A program made the position numbers and the translations under genes. From assembly GCF_018736065.1 (NCBI RefSeq), contig NZ_CP076128.1, positions 2,170,001 through 2,234,000 of the forward strand: a DNA stretch of 64,000 nt, given 5' to 3'. This stretch comes from Flammeovirga kamogawensis. Lineage in GTDB: Bacteria; Bacteroidota; Bacteroidia; Cytophagales; Flammeovirgaceae. The notes below the pieces were generated by a model. That model made no database searches. It saw only the letters and a list, made by a program, of their open reading frames with translations, and was not told the DNA's origin. This document shows, piece after piece, positions 8,668 to 17,268 of this stretch; positions within the stretch are counted from its first letter, which is position 1, and each line of letters begins with the position of its first letter.

Positions 8668-10791
8668 ATGAATAACGACAAACTTAAAATTGCTTTATTA
8701 GGTAATCCTAATGTAGGTAAATCGTGTATATTTAACCAACTAACTGGCTTACGCCAAAAAGTTGGAAATTTTCCGGGTGTAACTGTAGATAAAAAGATAG
8801 GTACTGCTATATTATCGGATAATCAGAAAGCTACAATTATTGACTTTCCTGGTACTTATAGCCTCTATCCTACCTCATCTGATGAAAGAGTAGTTTTAAA
8901 TACATTTGCTGATCCTACTTCTGAAGATTACCCAGATGTAATTATTTATATTGCTGATATAACTAACCTTGAACGTCACCTTTTACTCTTAACTCAAGTT
9001 AAAGACCTTGGCTTACCCATTGTTCTTGTTTTAAACATGAGTGATATAGCAGAAAAAAAAGGATTAGTTACGGATTCGGATAAACTTTCTAAAGTACTCA
9101 AAGTACCTATTGTTACTGTTAATGGTAGAAGTGGAGAAGGTATTGACAATTTAAAAACAGGTATTCTTAGTGTTGTTGATAATAATAACATTGAAAATAT
9201 TATCACATATAAGCCAAAACAAGCTGAAGAAGTTTGTATTCAAGAAATTAAAGCACTTAACAGCTCTTTATCAGATTATCAAGCATCATTATGGGCACAT
9301 CATTTTAATGAATTACCTTTTATAGATAACAGTTTAAAAGCTTCCATTAAAAGTATTGTCAATAAAAATGATTATGCAGATATGCGTTTTCAAATTGATG
9401 AGACTTTACAACGATTTAATTTTATCACTCCACTAATTCAAAGTGCAGTAAAGGAAACTTTACCAAAAGAGAATTTTAGTTTGACGGATAAAATTGATGC
9501 AATTGTAACACATAAATACTTCGGGCCTTTAATATTTGTTGCCATTTTACTTTTAGTATTTCAATCAATATTTTCATGGGCATCAGGTCCTATGGACTTA
9601 ATTGATGAAGGAATGGCAAGTTTAGGTGAATATCTAAAAGCTGTACTACCTGAAGGATGGTTTACAGACCTTATTTTAGATGGAGTAATTGCTGGACTTG
9701 GTGGTGTTCTTGTTTTTGTACCTCAAATTACCATCTTATTCTTTTTGATCTCATTAATGGAAGAATCTGGATATATGTCTAGAGCCGTCTATATGTTTGA
9801 TAAAATAATGATGAAGTTCGGTATGAATGGTAGAAGTATTATCGCATTAATTTCAGGTGGTGCCTGTGCTATTCCTGCTGTGATGTCTACTAGAACTATT
9901 GGTAATTGGAAAGAAAGAATGATTACAATAATGGTTACTCCATTAATTTCTTGTTCTGCTCGAATTCCTGTCTATGCTATCTTAGTTGCTTTTGCAGTTC
10001 CTGACCAAACTATTGGAGGTATTTTTAACCTACAAGGTTTAACTTTTATGGGATTGTATGTATTGGGTGTTGTAGCTACCTTACTTGCTGGACTTGTATT
10101 TAAAAAGATATTAAAAGCTGATGCTCCTACATTTTTAGCAATGGAATTACCTTCTTATAAGATGCCACATTGGAAAAATGTTGCTTTAACGGTTGGAGAA
10201 AAAGTAAATACATTTGTTACAGAAGCAGGCAAAGTGATTATTATTGTTTCTATTGCACTATGGGCGTTAGCTACATACGGTCCTGGAGATAATATTGAAA
10301 AAGCAGAAGTTTTAGCTAAGGAAGAAGCTATGAACCTTAATTTAAATACAACACAAACTGAAGATTTAGTCGCATCAAAACAACTAGAAGCTAGTTATGT
10401 TGGTATCTTAGGAAAAGGAATTGAACCACTATTTAGACCTTTAGGGTTTGATTGGAAGATAAGTATTGCATTAGTTACTTCGTTTGCTGCAAGAGAGGTA
10501 TTTGTTGGTACAATGGCTACAATTTATAGTGTAGGTTCTTCTCAAGAAGAAATAGCACCATTACGTAAACAAATGGCTGCAGCAGTCAACCCTACAACTG
10601 GTGAACATGAATTTACTAGAGCTACAGCCTTTTCACTAATGGTTTTCTATGTATTTGCAATGCAATGTATGTCTACGCTAGCAGTGGTAAAGAGAGAAAC
10701 TAAAAGTTGGAAATGGCCAGCTATTCAATTTGCTTATATGAGTGCATTAGCATATATCGGTAGCCTTATTACCTATCATATTTTCTTATAA
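8668..10791 (+). CDS. feoB: Ferrous iron transporter FeoB
   Basis: The 707-residue inner-membrane Fe(II) transporter has an N-terminal G domain: G1 GNPNVGKS (12-19), G3 DFPGTYSLYP, G4 NMSD. The helical GDI-like spacer spans about 180-260, and the polytopic membrane domain with two gate repeats (SGGACAIPAVMS and SFAAREVFVGTM) fills the rest. Both gates carry the conserved family signatures, so it looks functional. It forms an operon with feoA and ends at a strong bidirectional terminator. It probably supplies iron to enzymes such as HemN at 18.2 kb. Confidence 0.95.
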   Translation: MNNDKLKIALLGNPNVGKSCIFNQLTGLRQKVGNFPGVTVDKKIGTAILSDNQKATIIDFPGTYSLYPTSSDERVVLNTFADPTSEDYPDVIIYIADITNLERHLLLLTQVKDLGLPIVLVLNMSDIAEKKGLVTDSDKLSKVLKVPIVTVNGRSGEGIDNLKTGILSVVDNNNIENIITYKPKQAEEVCIQEIKALNSSLSDYQASLWAHHFNELPFIDNSLKASIKSIVNKNDYADMRFQIDETLQRFNFITPLIQSAVKETLPKENFSLTDKIDAIVTHKYFGPLIFVAILLLVFQSIFSWASGPMDLIDEGMASLGEYLKAVLPEGWFTDLILDGVIAGLGGVLVFVPQITILFFLISLMEESGYMSRAVYMFDKIMMKFGMNGRSIIALISGGACAIPAVMSTRTIGNWKERMITIMVTPLISCSARIPVYAILVAFAVPDQTIGGIFNLQGLTFMGLYVLGVVATLLAGLVFKKILKADAPTFLAMELPSYKMPHWKNVALTVGEKVNTFVTEAGKVIIIVSIALWALATYGPGDNIEKAEVLAKEEAMNLNLNTTQTEDLVASKQLEASYVGILGKGIEPLFRPLGFDWKISIALVTSFAAREVFVGTMATIYSVGSSQEEIAPLRKQMAAAVNPTTGEHEFTRATAFSLMVFYVFAMQCMSTLAVVKRETKSWKWPAIQFAYMSALAYIGSLITYHIFL

Positions 10792-10805
10792 GTCACTCCT
10801 TTTTT

Positions 10806-10855
10806 ATACAAAAACAGCCCGTTTTCTAATAGAAGAAAACGGGCTGTTTTTGTAT
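10806..10855. terminator. Strong bidirectional terminator, feoB / DM13 gene
   Basis: A perfect 22-base-pair dyad (10806-10827 with 10834-10855, core AACAGCCCGTTTTCT) has a 6-base loop and T-runs on both strands. It separates converging genes. Confidence 0.9.
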
Positions 10856-10868
10856 CTCAATTGTAGAA

Positions 10869-11333
10869 TTATTCCATTACAGCATGTCCGAAAAGCACGC
10901 TATATTGTTTACACCAAATCAATAGATATTTATTTTTTGAATAATCTATTCCTTCTGGTAACGAATAAGTTTGTGTTCCAGATACAGCCTGTAAACGCCC
11001 CAAATCAATAAAGCCATTTCCATTAAGGTCTTGAGCTAAATAAACATATAAATCAGGACCATTATCAGACATAAAATCGGAGTTAAGAATTACCGATAAG
11101 TCTTTTATTGTAGCAGAGCCCGATGTGGGATGAGCACCATTTTCAAAGTTACCCATTAAGTCGGCCATTACCTCGTCTTCATCTTCGTCTGTGTTGGTTG
11201 AATCAGAATTAGAATCCATATCATCGTCCATGTCAGAAGTTAGAGTAGATAAATCTAAAGGTTCTGGTTCTGGATTGTTATTACAGTTAGAAAATAAGAG
11301 ACAAATAAGTAGAGAATAAGCTAATAATTTCAT
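10869..11333 (-). CDS. DM13-domain lipoprotein
   Basis: This 154-residue lipoprotein has a lipobox LLFSNC (Cys17), then an Asp/Ser-rich acidic linker (about 25-58). A DM13 domain fills the rest: GHPTSG-like start, DFMSDNGPDLYVYLA, IDLGRLQAVSGTQTYSLP, LIWCKQYSVLFGHA. The conserved cysteine in IWCK is present. DM13 (PF10517) is proposed to take part in electron transfer or redox handling at the cell surface. Its tail-to-tail neighbour is feoB, and a link to iron is possible but unproven. The C-terminus ends directly after the domain. Confidence 0.8.
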   Translation of the reverse strand: MKLLAYSLLICLLFSNCNNNPEPEPLDLSTLTSDMDDDMDSNSDSTNTDEDEDEVMADLMGNFENGAHPTSGSATIKDLSVILNSDFMSDNGPDLYVYLAQDLNGNGFIDLGRLQAVSGTQTYSLPEGIDYSKNKYLLIWCKQYSVLFGHAVME

Positions 11334-11400
11334 GTAGTTAATATTTTGTTATTATTTAGAGTATTGAAATATAATACATTATACTAAAGCAAAACAAATT

Positions 11401-12195
11401 ATGAACTTACCAATTTATCAAATTGATGCATTTACATCAGATGTATTCAAAGGAAACCCTGCCGCTGTCATCCCTTTAACATCTTGGATAGATGAAAATA
11501 TAATGCAAGCAATTGCAATGGAAAACAACTTATCCGAAACTGTATTTTTCAAGAAAGAGAAAGATTATTATTCAATTAGATGGTTTACTCCAGAAACAGA
11601 AATTCGTCTTTGTGGACATGCAACTTTAGCTACTGCTCATTATTTATTTAAACATGAAAATTTAGCATCTAAAACTATAAAATTTCACTCTCACTTAAGT
11701 GGTGATTTGTCTGTGGAGAAAAATGAAAAAGGTTATACTTTAAATTTTCCTAGTCAGAAACCTATCGATTTTTCTAAGCCAGAATATTTAGAGAGTGCAT
11801 TAGGTTGTGAGATCAATTACTGTTTAAAAAATGGTATGTTTATTCTTTGCGAAGTAACAAATGAAAAAACATTACTTGATTTAACTCCTGATTTTTCATT
11901 AATCAATACTAAAAACCCTGAATTAGGAATAATTGTTACTTCAAAAAGTAGCCAAGAAAATGTAGATTTTGTCTCTAGATTTTTTCACCCTGGTATTGGT
12001 ATAAATGAAGATCCTGTAACAGGTTCGGCACATACCGTTTTAATTCCCTATTGGGCAGAAAAACTAAATAAAAAAGAAATGATTGCAAAACAACTTTCAA
12101 AAAGAGGCGGTGAACTTCATTGTGTTTTGCTAGAAGATAAAGTTTTGATTTCAGGAAATGCAGTCACCTATCTAAAAGGTGAAATCTATGTATAA
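11401..12195 (+). CDS. PhzF family isomerase/epimerase-like protein
   Basis: The 264-residue cytoplasmic enzyme belongs to the diaminopimelate-epimerase fold family. The motif IYQIDAFTSDVFKGNPAAV opens the protein, NNLSETVF holds the catalytic glutamate (Glu46), and WFTPETEIRLCGHATLA is the first-half signature. GIGINEDPVTGSAHTVL is the second-half signature. Length is normal for PhzF-like proteins (260-300). It is a single-gene unit, so the substrate is unknown; despite the family name there is no phenazine cluster here. Confidence 0.88.
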   Translation: MNLPIYQIDAFTSDVFKGNPAAVIPLTSWIDENIMQAIAMENNLSETVFFKKEKDYYSIRWFTPETEIRLCGHATLATAHYLFKHENLASKTIKFHSHLSGDLSVEKNEKGYTLNFPSQKPIDFSKPEYLESALGCEINYCLKNGMFILCEVTNEKTLLDLTPDFSLINTKNPELGIIVTSKSSQENVDFVSRFFHPGIGINEDPVTGSAHTVLIPYWAEKLNKKEMIAKQLSKRGGELHCVLLEDKVLISGNAVTYLKGEIYV

Positions 12196-12200
12196 AAAAC

Positions 12201-12231
12201 TCCCGTATCTTAAAATAGAAATGATACGGGA
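12201..12231 (+). terminator. Terminator after PhzF-like gene
   Basis: TCCCGTATC (12201-12209) pairs with GATACGGGA (12223-12231); flanking AAAA and TTTT extend it past one mismatch. Confidence 0.75.
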
Positions 12232-12248
12232 ATTTTCTTTATTGAACA

Positions 12249-12821
12249 TTAAAAATGTAATGCTACTTCCTTCAAAAAGGACTTTCTTTTTTCCTTCTTT
12301 CCTGAGGTTGTGTAAGGTGAATTAAGCCATTTTACATTCTTAATACCTACACCTTTTAAAGTGGCATTTATAAAAACTTTTTGGATTGAATTCCCTTTAA
12401 AGAATTTAATATACCAAGTAGGAGCTTCTGAAGTTGTGATCACTTTAGATGAAGTGATATTGATTAACTGTCCTTCCAAGCCAGTTTTTGTCTCAACGTA
12501 AGAGAAGTTTTTCAACATCACTTTATCTATAAACCCTTTCAAGATAGCAGGTACATCATACCACCAAATTGGAAATATAAAGACTAATTCATTTGTTTCT
12601 TTCAACATTTTCTGATATTGAATCACCTGTTTATCTGTCGTTTCTCCTTTACTATATAAAGCTAGGTCTTCTTCTCTTAATACAGGATCAAAATTATCTT
12701 TATTCAAATCAATCACCTGATATTCTTTTTTTTGCTCTTCTAACTTTGTTATTACAGTATCAAAAATTGCTTTATTAAAGCTTCCATGCCACGGGTGGGC
12801 TAATATTATTGTTGTCTTCAT
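12249..12821 (-). CDS. NAD(P)H-dependent flavin oxidoreductase (KefF/MdaB-like flavodoxin fold)
   Basis: The 190-residue protein has a flavodoxin-like fold. It opens with IILAHPWHGSFNKAI, the FMN/FAD phosphate-binding start of NAD(P)H:quinone oxidoreductases, and has FPIWWYDVPAILKGFIDKV, the strongest family signature. Such enzymes reduce quinones or other electrophiles with two electrons. On the minus strand TAGCTTTG (12843-12850), just upstream, is a perfect -7 box but lacks a matching -33. The broken Crp/Fnr gene directly upstream in the same direction may have been its regulator. Confidence 0.87.
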   Translation of the reverse strand: MKTTIILAHPWHGSFNKAIFDTVITKLEEQKKEYQVIDLNKDNFDPVLREEDLALYSKGETTDKQVIQYQKMLKETNELVFIFPIWWYDVPAILKGFIDKVMLKNFSYVETKTGLEGQLINITSSKVITTSEAPTWYIKFFKGNSIQKVFINATLKGVGIKNVKWLNSPYTTSGKKEKRKSFLKEVALHF

Positions 12822-12883
12822 AATTCTTTCTTGTTATGAAAGCAAAGCTAGGTAGGTTTTACCTTCTGTTATAGGACAAATGT

Positions 12884-13470
12884 CTAAAAAGTGACTTTAC
12901 TTCTAATTCTACTCAAATGCCTTTGTGTTATTCTTAGATAGGAAGAAAGGTATTTTAATGGAATTTTTTGTAAAAGCTCTGGATAATTATTCACTAAATC
13001 TTTATAACGGTTTTCAGCGAATTCTTTTTGTAAAGAAAATATTCTTTCTTCCATTAGAAAATAAGCTTGATCAGCCATTTTCTTAGTGAAAACTAACCAA
13101 TTCATATTTTCCTCAGTTAATTTTATAAAGTCTTCTTTCTGAAAAACTAAGATTTCTACATCTGTAATTGCATGAATATTTTCTTATGTTGGACGTCCTG
13201 TTAAAAAGGAAGAATAAACATTCATAAATGTTTCTTGAAAACTAAAACAATAAGTTACCTCCTCTCCCTTTCCTGAAAAAAATAGTTCCTAAATATACCA
13301 GAAAGAATTAGTGCTCCTTTTGTACAAACTTCTCCTTCACGTATGAAATAATCACCTTTTTTTAATCTGACAACTTTAAGAATGGATACAAAATCTTCAA
13401 TTTCTGAAGTGGTAAAAGGAACAATTTCAGTCAACCTTTCATGAACGCTATTAAATATCTTCTGATCCAT
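12884..13470 (-). pseudogene. Broken Crp/Fnr family regulator
   Basis: Read leftward, the first 71 codons (13470-13258) encode the start of a cyclic-nucleotide-binding fold (LKKGDYFIREGEVCTKG, SGIFRNYFF) and then stop at 13257-13255. Shifting one frame near the purine-rich run at 13258-13275 restores a fitting continuation (EVTYCFSFQETFMNVYSSFL, TGRP). That frame has an in-frame TAA at 13186-13184 and then runs on to the end at 12884 (ENIHAITDVEILVFQKED, then MADQAYFLMEERI). The C-terminus resembles the helical end of Crp/Fnr relatives in Bacteroidota (LRITQRHLSRIRSK). The summed length, about 195 codons, is full size. One frameshift and one nonsense codon make it very probably non-functional. 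Confidence 0.85.
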
Positions 13471-13483
13471 ATCCCAATAAATA

Positions 13484-13978
13484 TTAATTCAGCCTTTCTT
13501 CAATCTGATTTAGATGTCTTTCTGTATGATAAACAATAAAGTTTAACCAATCCATAACAGTCATATCTCCTAATATAAAATGACTATAAATACGGTTATC
13601 ATTCACCAATTTATTGGACTCAATATCTTGTATCACCAACATTCTTTGAGCATCAAAAGAATCTAGAAAAGCATTTAAATTATCAAATGTTCCTTGAGGG
13701 GATAAAAAACTTGGAGAAGGGTATTTCTTCTTTTTATCATCAACAAGAATATTTTTTATTTTTTCTTCTCCGATTATCTCAGAGCTTTTATTTTTTTGGG
13801 GTGAATCTCTTGATAGAACACCTAAAATCGCTCTATCTGTCAAATAAATATGCTCTAGAATCTCTAAAATAGACCACTTACCTTCTGTTTTTTCGTCTAA
13901 TTTCGCTTGAGGTAATTCTTTAGAATATAAAAGGACTTTGTTTGTATTTTCTTTTAAATTTATAATATACTGATTCAT
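13484..13978 (-). CDS. DinB-fold (YfiT/DinB superfamily) protein
   Basis: The 164-residue four-helix-bundle protein shows the three-histidine metal site expected of the DinB/YfiT superfamily: WSILEILEHI (His43) and YHTERHLNQI (His151 and His155). Members are metal-dependent enzymes, often bacillithiol- or thiol-transferase-like, or of unknown function. This is not the DNA polymerase of the same name. It sits 13 bases upstream of the dead Crp/Fnr gene on the same strand. Function beyond the fold is not known. Confidence 0.75.
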   Translation of the reverse strand: MNQYIINLKENTNKVLLYSKELPQAKLDEKTEGKWSILEILEHIYLTDRAILGVLSRDSPQKNKSSEIIGEEKIKNILVDDKKKKYPSPSFLSPQGTFDNLNAFLDSFDAQRMLVIQDIESNKLVNDNRIYSHFILGDMTVMDWLNFIVYHTERHLNQIEERLN

Positions 13979-14016
13979 GTTTTATTTATTATCAATAGTT
14001 TGCTTCACTTAAAACA

Positions 14017-14382
14017 TTAAGGTTTTCTTAATATTTTCTCCATCTTTTTCCCTTTTGCTAATTCATCCACAAGTTTATCTAAATATCTCACTTGCTGGGT
14101 AAGAGGATTTTCAATTTCTTGTACTTTATAACCACAGATTGACCCTGTAATAAGACTAGTTCCTGGATTTAAAGTAGCCGCTTTAAAAAAGTCTTTAAAA
14201 GTAGATTCTGCATCAATATGTTTTTTTATTTCTACAATATTAAAACCTGTCAACCATTCTAATACTTCATGAAGTTCGTCTAATGTTCTTCCTTTCTTTT
14301 CCACTTTAGTTACATAATGTGGGTATATCGAAGTAAAAGTCATTTCTGCTATTCTTTTGTCTTGTTCGGCTGTTGATTTCAT
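14017..14382 (-). CDS. DUF2200 family protein
   Basis: The 121-residue cytoplasmic protein matches DUF2200 as I remember it: SIYPHYVTKVEKKGRT near the start, LEWLTGFN, then LNPGTSLITGSICGYKVQEI, and YLDKLVDELAKGKKMEKIL at the end. The family has no established function. It is part of a leftward run of small stand-alone genes (DinB-like, SnoaL-like) that looks accessory. Confidence 0.75.
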   Translation of the reverse strand: MKSTAEQDKRIAEMTFTSIYPHYVTKVEKKGRTLDELHEVLEWLTGFNIVEIKKHIDAESTFKDFFKAATLNPGTSLITGSICGYKVQEIENPLTQQVRYLDKLVDELAKGKKMEKILRKP

Positions 14383-14458
14383 AAGGTTATAGTCAATAAT
14401 AAATTTCTACAAAAAACTAATTAGTAAACACACGTAATAACACAAAGCTTGTACAGTA

Positions 14459-14851
14459 TTATGATTGAGTTTCTCCAACCTTGGTATATACTTCTTGCCA
14501 AAGAGTGATCAAATCATTCTCATCAAACTTTAACAAAAGCATTGTTTCAAAATTATCTATTGAATGATCGTTTCTAACTATTGTAGCATTCATGACTGCA
14601 ACAACACGATCAGAGCTGCAAATATATTCTTGTACATCATAATTAATGGAATGAATATTAGATTTAAAATGCGTTAGAAACTCTAAATAGCGCTCATAAT
14701 CTACTTTATATTCTCTTCCATTTACTTTAACAATAAATGATGGAGCAAAGCATTGAGCAATATCAGCTTTTGTTATATGTGTAGAGGATAGTAAATGCCT
14801 TTGATTCCATTTTAATATTTTTTTCGCTAAATGTTCTTTATTTTTCATCAT
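14459..14851 (-). CDS. SnoaL/NTF2-like fold protein
   Basis: A 130-residue protein, starting at either of two adjacent Met codons (14851 or 14848). Size and pattern fit the NTF2/SnoaL cone-shaped fold: an N-terminal helix, the segment IAQCFAPSFIVKVNGRE, then alternating strands ending in ETMLLLKFDENDLITLWQEVY. Many such proteins are small ketosteroid-isomerase-like enzymes or of unknown role. No catalytic assignment is possible from the sequence. Confidence 0.6.
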   Translation of the reverse strand: MMKNKEHLAKKILKWNQRHLLSSTHITKADIAQCFAPSFIVKVNGREYKVDYERYLEFLTHFKSNIHSINYDVQEYICSSDRVVAVMNATIVRNDHSIDNFETMLLLKFDENDLITLWQEVYTKVGETQS

Positions 14852-15021
14852 ACTCTACATGATATGGATATAATTTTAAGTCTTTGGTAAGATACTTAAA
14901 ATTAACAACTCAAACCTCATGAATACCCTCAAGTTAAGACTCTTTAAAATTTGTTTAATAGATGAAGTATCCATAGTAGTAATGTTTAAAAAAATCAGAT
15001 TTTGATAGTTTAAAGTTATTT

Positions 15022-15035
15022 GTTTGATATCAAAC
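15022..15035. promoter_or_regulatory. GTTTGATATCAAAC palindrome
   Basis: A perfect 14-base palindrome 43 bases before the HAD lipoprotein start. A related site (GTGATATCAAAA, 17239-17250) sits before the outer-membrane protein at 17269, with the AraC gene between them. It is a candidate operator for that regulator. Confidence 0.45.
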
Positions 15036-15078
15036 TTTTTAGTTTAACCGTATAATATCAAAAAATTAAATTAAAAAA

Positions 15079-16062
15079 ATGAAAAATATAATATTTCTAT
15101 TTATCATTCCTCTTGTTATTTCAAGCTGTTCTAATTCTTCTCAACAAGAAAATCTTAAAAGTTGGAATAATATCAATTCTAAAAAAGAAATAGTTCAATT
15201 TGTCAATAACATTACAAACCCCAATAGTGATCAGTTTATTCCTATAAAAGACAGAATTGCTGTATTTGACAATGATGGTACTTTATGGAGTGAAAAACCT
15301 TTATATAGTCATTTCTATGGTGTTTTTGCTAGAGTAGAAGAAAGAATAAAAGAAGACCCTACTTTAGCTCAAAAAGAGCCGTTCAAAAGTTTACATCAAT
15401 TTATTATTACTAAAGATATTAAGAACCTTGGTTACTTTATGAACCAACTAGAAAAAGGTGAGTTTAACCCAATTGTTGGTGAATTAATGGGTGCTCCTTA
15501 TGATGGTATGACGGTTACTGAATTTAATGAATGGAATAAAAAATTCTTTAAAACTTGGAAAAACCCTATAAAAAATAAGACCATTAATGAGTTGACCTAT
15601 TTACCTATGAAGGAACTCATTACTTACTTACAAAAAAATGATTTTAAGGTATATATTTTCACTGCAGACGAAGGTGATTTCTTAAAGTTATTTTCTGAAG
15701 ATTTATATAATATTCCTGCTAAAAATGTATTTGGTTCTTCTACTGCTTTAAAATACAAAAATGGTCAGCTTTATAGAACTTCAAAAGGTAGATATGTTGA
15801 CAATTGGGGTAATAAAGCTGCATTAATTCATCAAACAATTGGTAAGAAACCAATTTTTGCTGCTGGTAATTCCAATGGCGATTTTGAAATGCTAGAATAT
15901 GTAAATAATCAATCCAAACCTCATATGAGTTTGCTTATCCATCATACAGATGAACAAAGGGAATTCAAGTATGATAAGCATACAGAAAAGGTTCTTCCTT
16001 ATGCTAAAAAGCATAATTATAATATCATAGATATGAAGAAAGATTGGTCAAAAATTTATTAA
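15079..16062 (+). CDS. HAD-superfamily phosphatase, lipoprotein
   Basis: The 327-residue protein has a lipobox LVISSC (Cys17) and so is probably anchored in a membrane facing the periplasm. HAD motif I is FDNDGTLW (Asp64 nucleophile, Asp66), motif II lies in YIFTADEGDF, and motif IV is GNSNGDFEML. A large cap region (about 75-190) is present. Family members hydrolyse phosphomonoesters, and an envelope location suggests phosphate scavenging. It is the first gene of an AraC-centred cassette and carries the GATATC palindrome in its upstream region. Confidence 0.75.
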   Translation: MKNIIFLFIIPLVISSCSNSSQQENLKSWNNINSKKEIVQFVNNITNPNSDQFIPIKDRIAVFDNDGTLWSEKPLYSHFYGVFARVEERIKEDPTLAQKEPFKSLHQFIITKDIKNLGYFMNQLEKGEFNPIVGELMGAPYDGMTVTEFNEWNKKFFKTWKNPIKNKTINELTYLPMKELITYLQKNDFKVYIFTADEGDFLKLFSEDLYNIPAKNVFGSSTALKYKNGQLYRTSKGRYVDNWGNKAALIHQTIGKKPIFAAGNSNGDFEMLEYVNNQSKPHMSLLIHHTDEQREFKYDKHTEKVLPYAKKHNYNIIDMKKDWSKIY

Positions 16063-16071
16063 TCAAAATTG

Positions 16072-16112
16072 AAAAAGGTTTTCCTTAATAGTAATTATGG
16101 AAGGCCTTTTTT
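16072..16112 (+). terminator. Terminator after HAD lipoprotein
   Basis: An imperfect stem (AAAAAGG...CCTTTTT outer part, TTCC/GGAA inner part, two G-T pairs) ends in a T-run. Confidence 0.6.
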
Positions 16113-16176
16113 GGTACTATCAAGATTTAGGTTTGAAAATAGTAGGTTTGGTTCATGAAAAACTTATTTTCATTTT

Positions 16177-17172
16177 ATGAATTCATCTCAAATCCATACT
16201 ATAAAAGACATTGTTAATCTGTATAAGAACACTTATCAAGCACAAAAAATTAGTGAAACGCACTTTATTGTAGATAATAAAAAAGCTAAAGGGCACATCT
16301 TTCCGATAGAGTTAGAAAAAGGGCTTTTTGCTTTTGTCATGAATATCAAATTCAATGATGAGATTCATGTTATTTATCAATATGATGAAATAGAAAACTA
16401 TCATTTCAGAGGAGGGGTATTTTTATCACAAAACTTCTCAAATATCACTAAGGATAAGTTTTTTAAAAAGAAAGAAAACTTTAATGACAATGGTTTTTAT
16501 ATAAGTAGTGTAGCATCAAACATAAATCATAAGATTCAAAAAGGAAACGAAGGTTTCCGTATTTTTTATTTCTTTTCTAAAGAAGTAGTTGAAAAATACG
16601 TGAACAATGATGTAAAAAATTACTTTTTTAAGAATAATTCATTTTATAATTTTTTTGATGGGTTCAAAGATCTACCTCTCTATAAGAATATTTTAAAAGA
16701 ACTTTTCTCCTACCCTGAAGCAAGAAGAGAAACTGCTCTTAAAATGCACGCTCATAGTTCATTTTTAATGATGCTCAACAATTTATCATCTATGTTTGAA
16801 AGTCATAAATATGATTTATCCGCATTTCATGTCGACCCTAACCTTTTGGAAACTTTACACCAGGTAAAAGACGAAATTCTTCTTGATTTTTCTACAAAGC
16901 CCAACATAGAGGAAATTAGCAAAAGACATGGTATTCATCTCAATAAGTTTGAAGAAGCATTTCAAGCTGTTTTTGGCTTTACTATTTATAATTTTTACCT
17001 CAATAAAAGAATTGAATTTGCAGAACATTTACTTGTCAGTGAGCATTATTCAATAAAAGAAATAGCTTATGATTTAGGCTTTTCTGATACTCCACATTTC
17101 TCAAGATCATTTAAAAAACAATTTTCAAAAACACCAAGTCAATACCTCAAAGAATATAAATATAGAAAATAA
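16177..17172 (+). CDS. AraC family transcriptional regulator
   Basis: The 331-residue protein has a C-terminal double helix-turn-helix from about residue 230: PNIEEISKRHGIHLNKFEEAF, then YSIKEIAYDLGFSDTPHFSRSF and FSKTPSQYLKEYK, the classic AraC/XylS signature. The N-terminal 220 residues match no ligand-binding domain I recognise. It lies between the HAD lipoprotein and the outer-membrane protein, all on the + strand, and is the natural candidate to bind the GATATC sites upstream of both. The ATG at 16177 is the first in frame. Confidence 0.88.
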   Translation: MNSSQIHTIKDIVNLYKNTYQAQKISETHFIVDNKKAKGHIFPIELEKGLFAFVMNIKFNDEIHVIYQYDEIENYHFRGGVFLSQNFSNITKDKFFKKKENFNDNGFYISSVASNINHKIQKGNEGFRIFYFFSKEVVEKYVNNDVKNYFFKNNSFYNFFDGFKDLPLYKNILKELFSYPEARRETALKMHAHSSFLMMLNNLSSMFESHKYDLSAFHVDPNLLETLHQVKDEILLDFSTKPNIEEISKRHGIHLNKFEEAFQAVFGFTIYNFYLNKRIEFAEHLLVSEHYSIKEIAYDLGFSDTPHFSRSFKKQFSKTPSQYLKEYKYRK

Positions 17173-17238
17173 GCTGTAGGATTATACAACAAGAAAATAT
17201 TTTGTTTCAATTTAAACAATTTTTGATTCTCTACTTTT

Positions 17239-17250
17239 GTGATATCAAAA
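17239..17250. promoter_or_regulatory. GATATC site upstream of outer-membrane protein
   Basis: GTGATATCAAAA, similar to the palindrome at 15022-15035 and followed by a comparable A-rich tract. It falls 18 bases before the chosen start at 17269, which argues against using the in-frame ATG at 17239. Confidence 0.35.
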
Positions 17251-17268
17251 AAAAAAATTGAAAAAATT

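Noticed and set aside
12884-13105. Separate small gene of 73 residues at the end of the Crp/Fnr region
   Set aside because: It is the C-terminal part of the broken regulator, not an independent gene.
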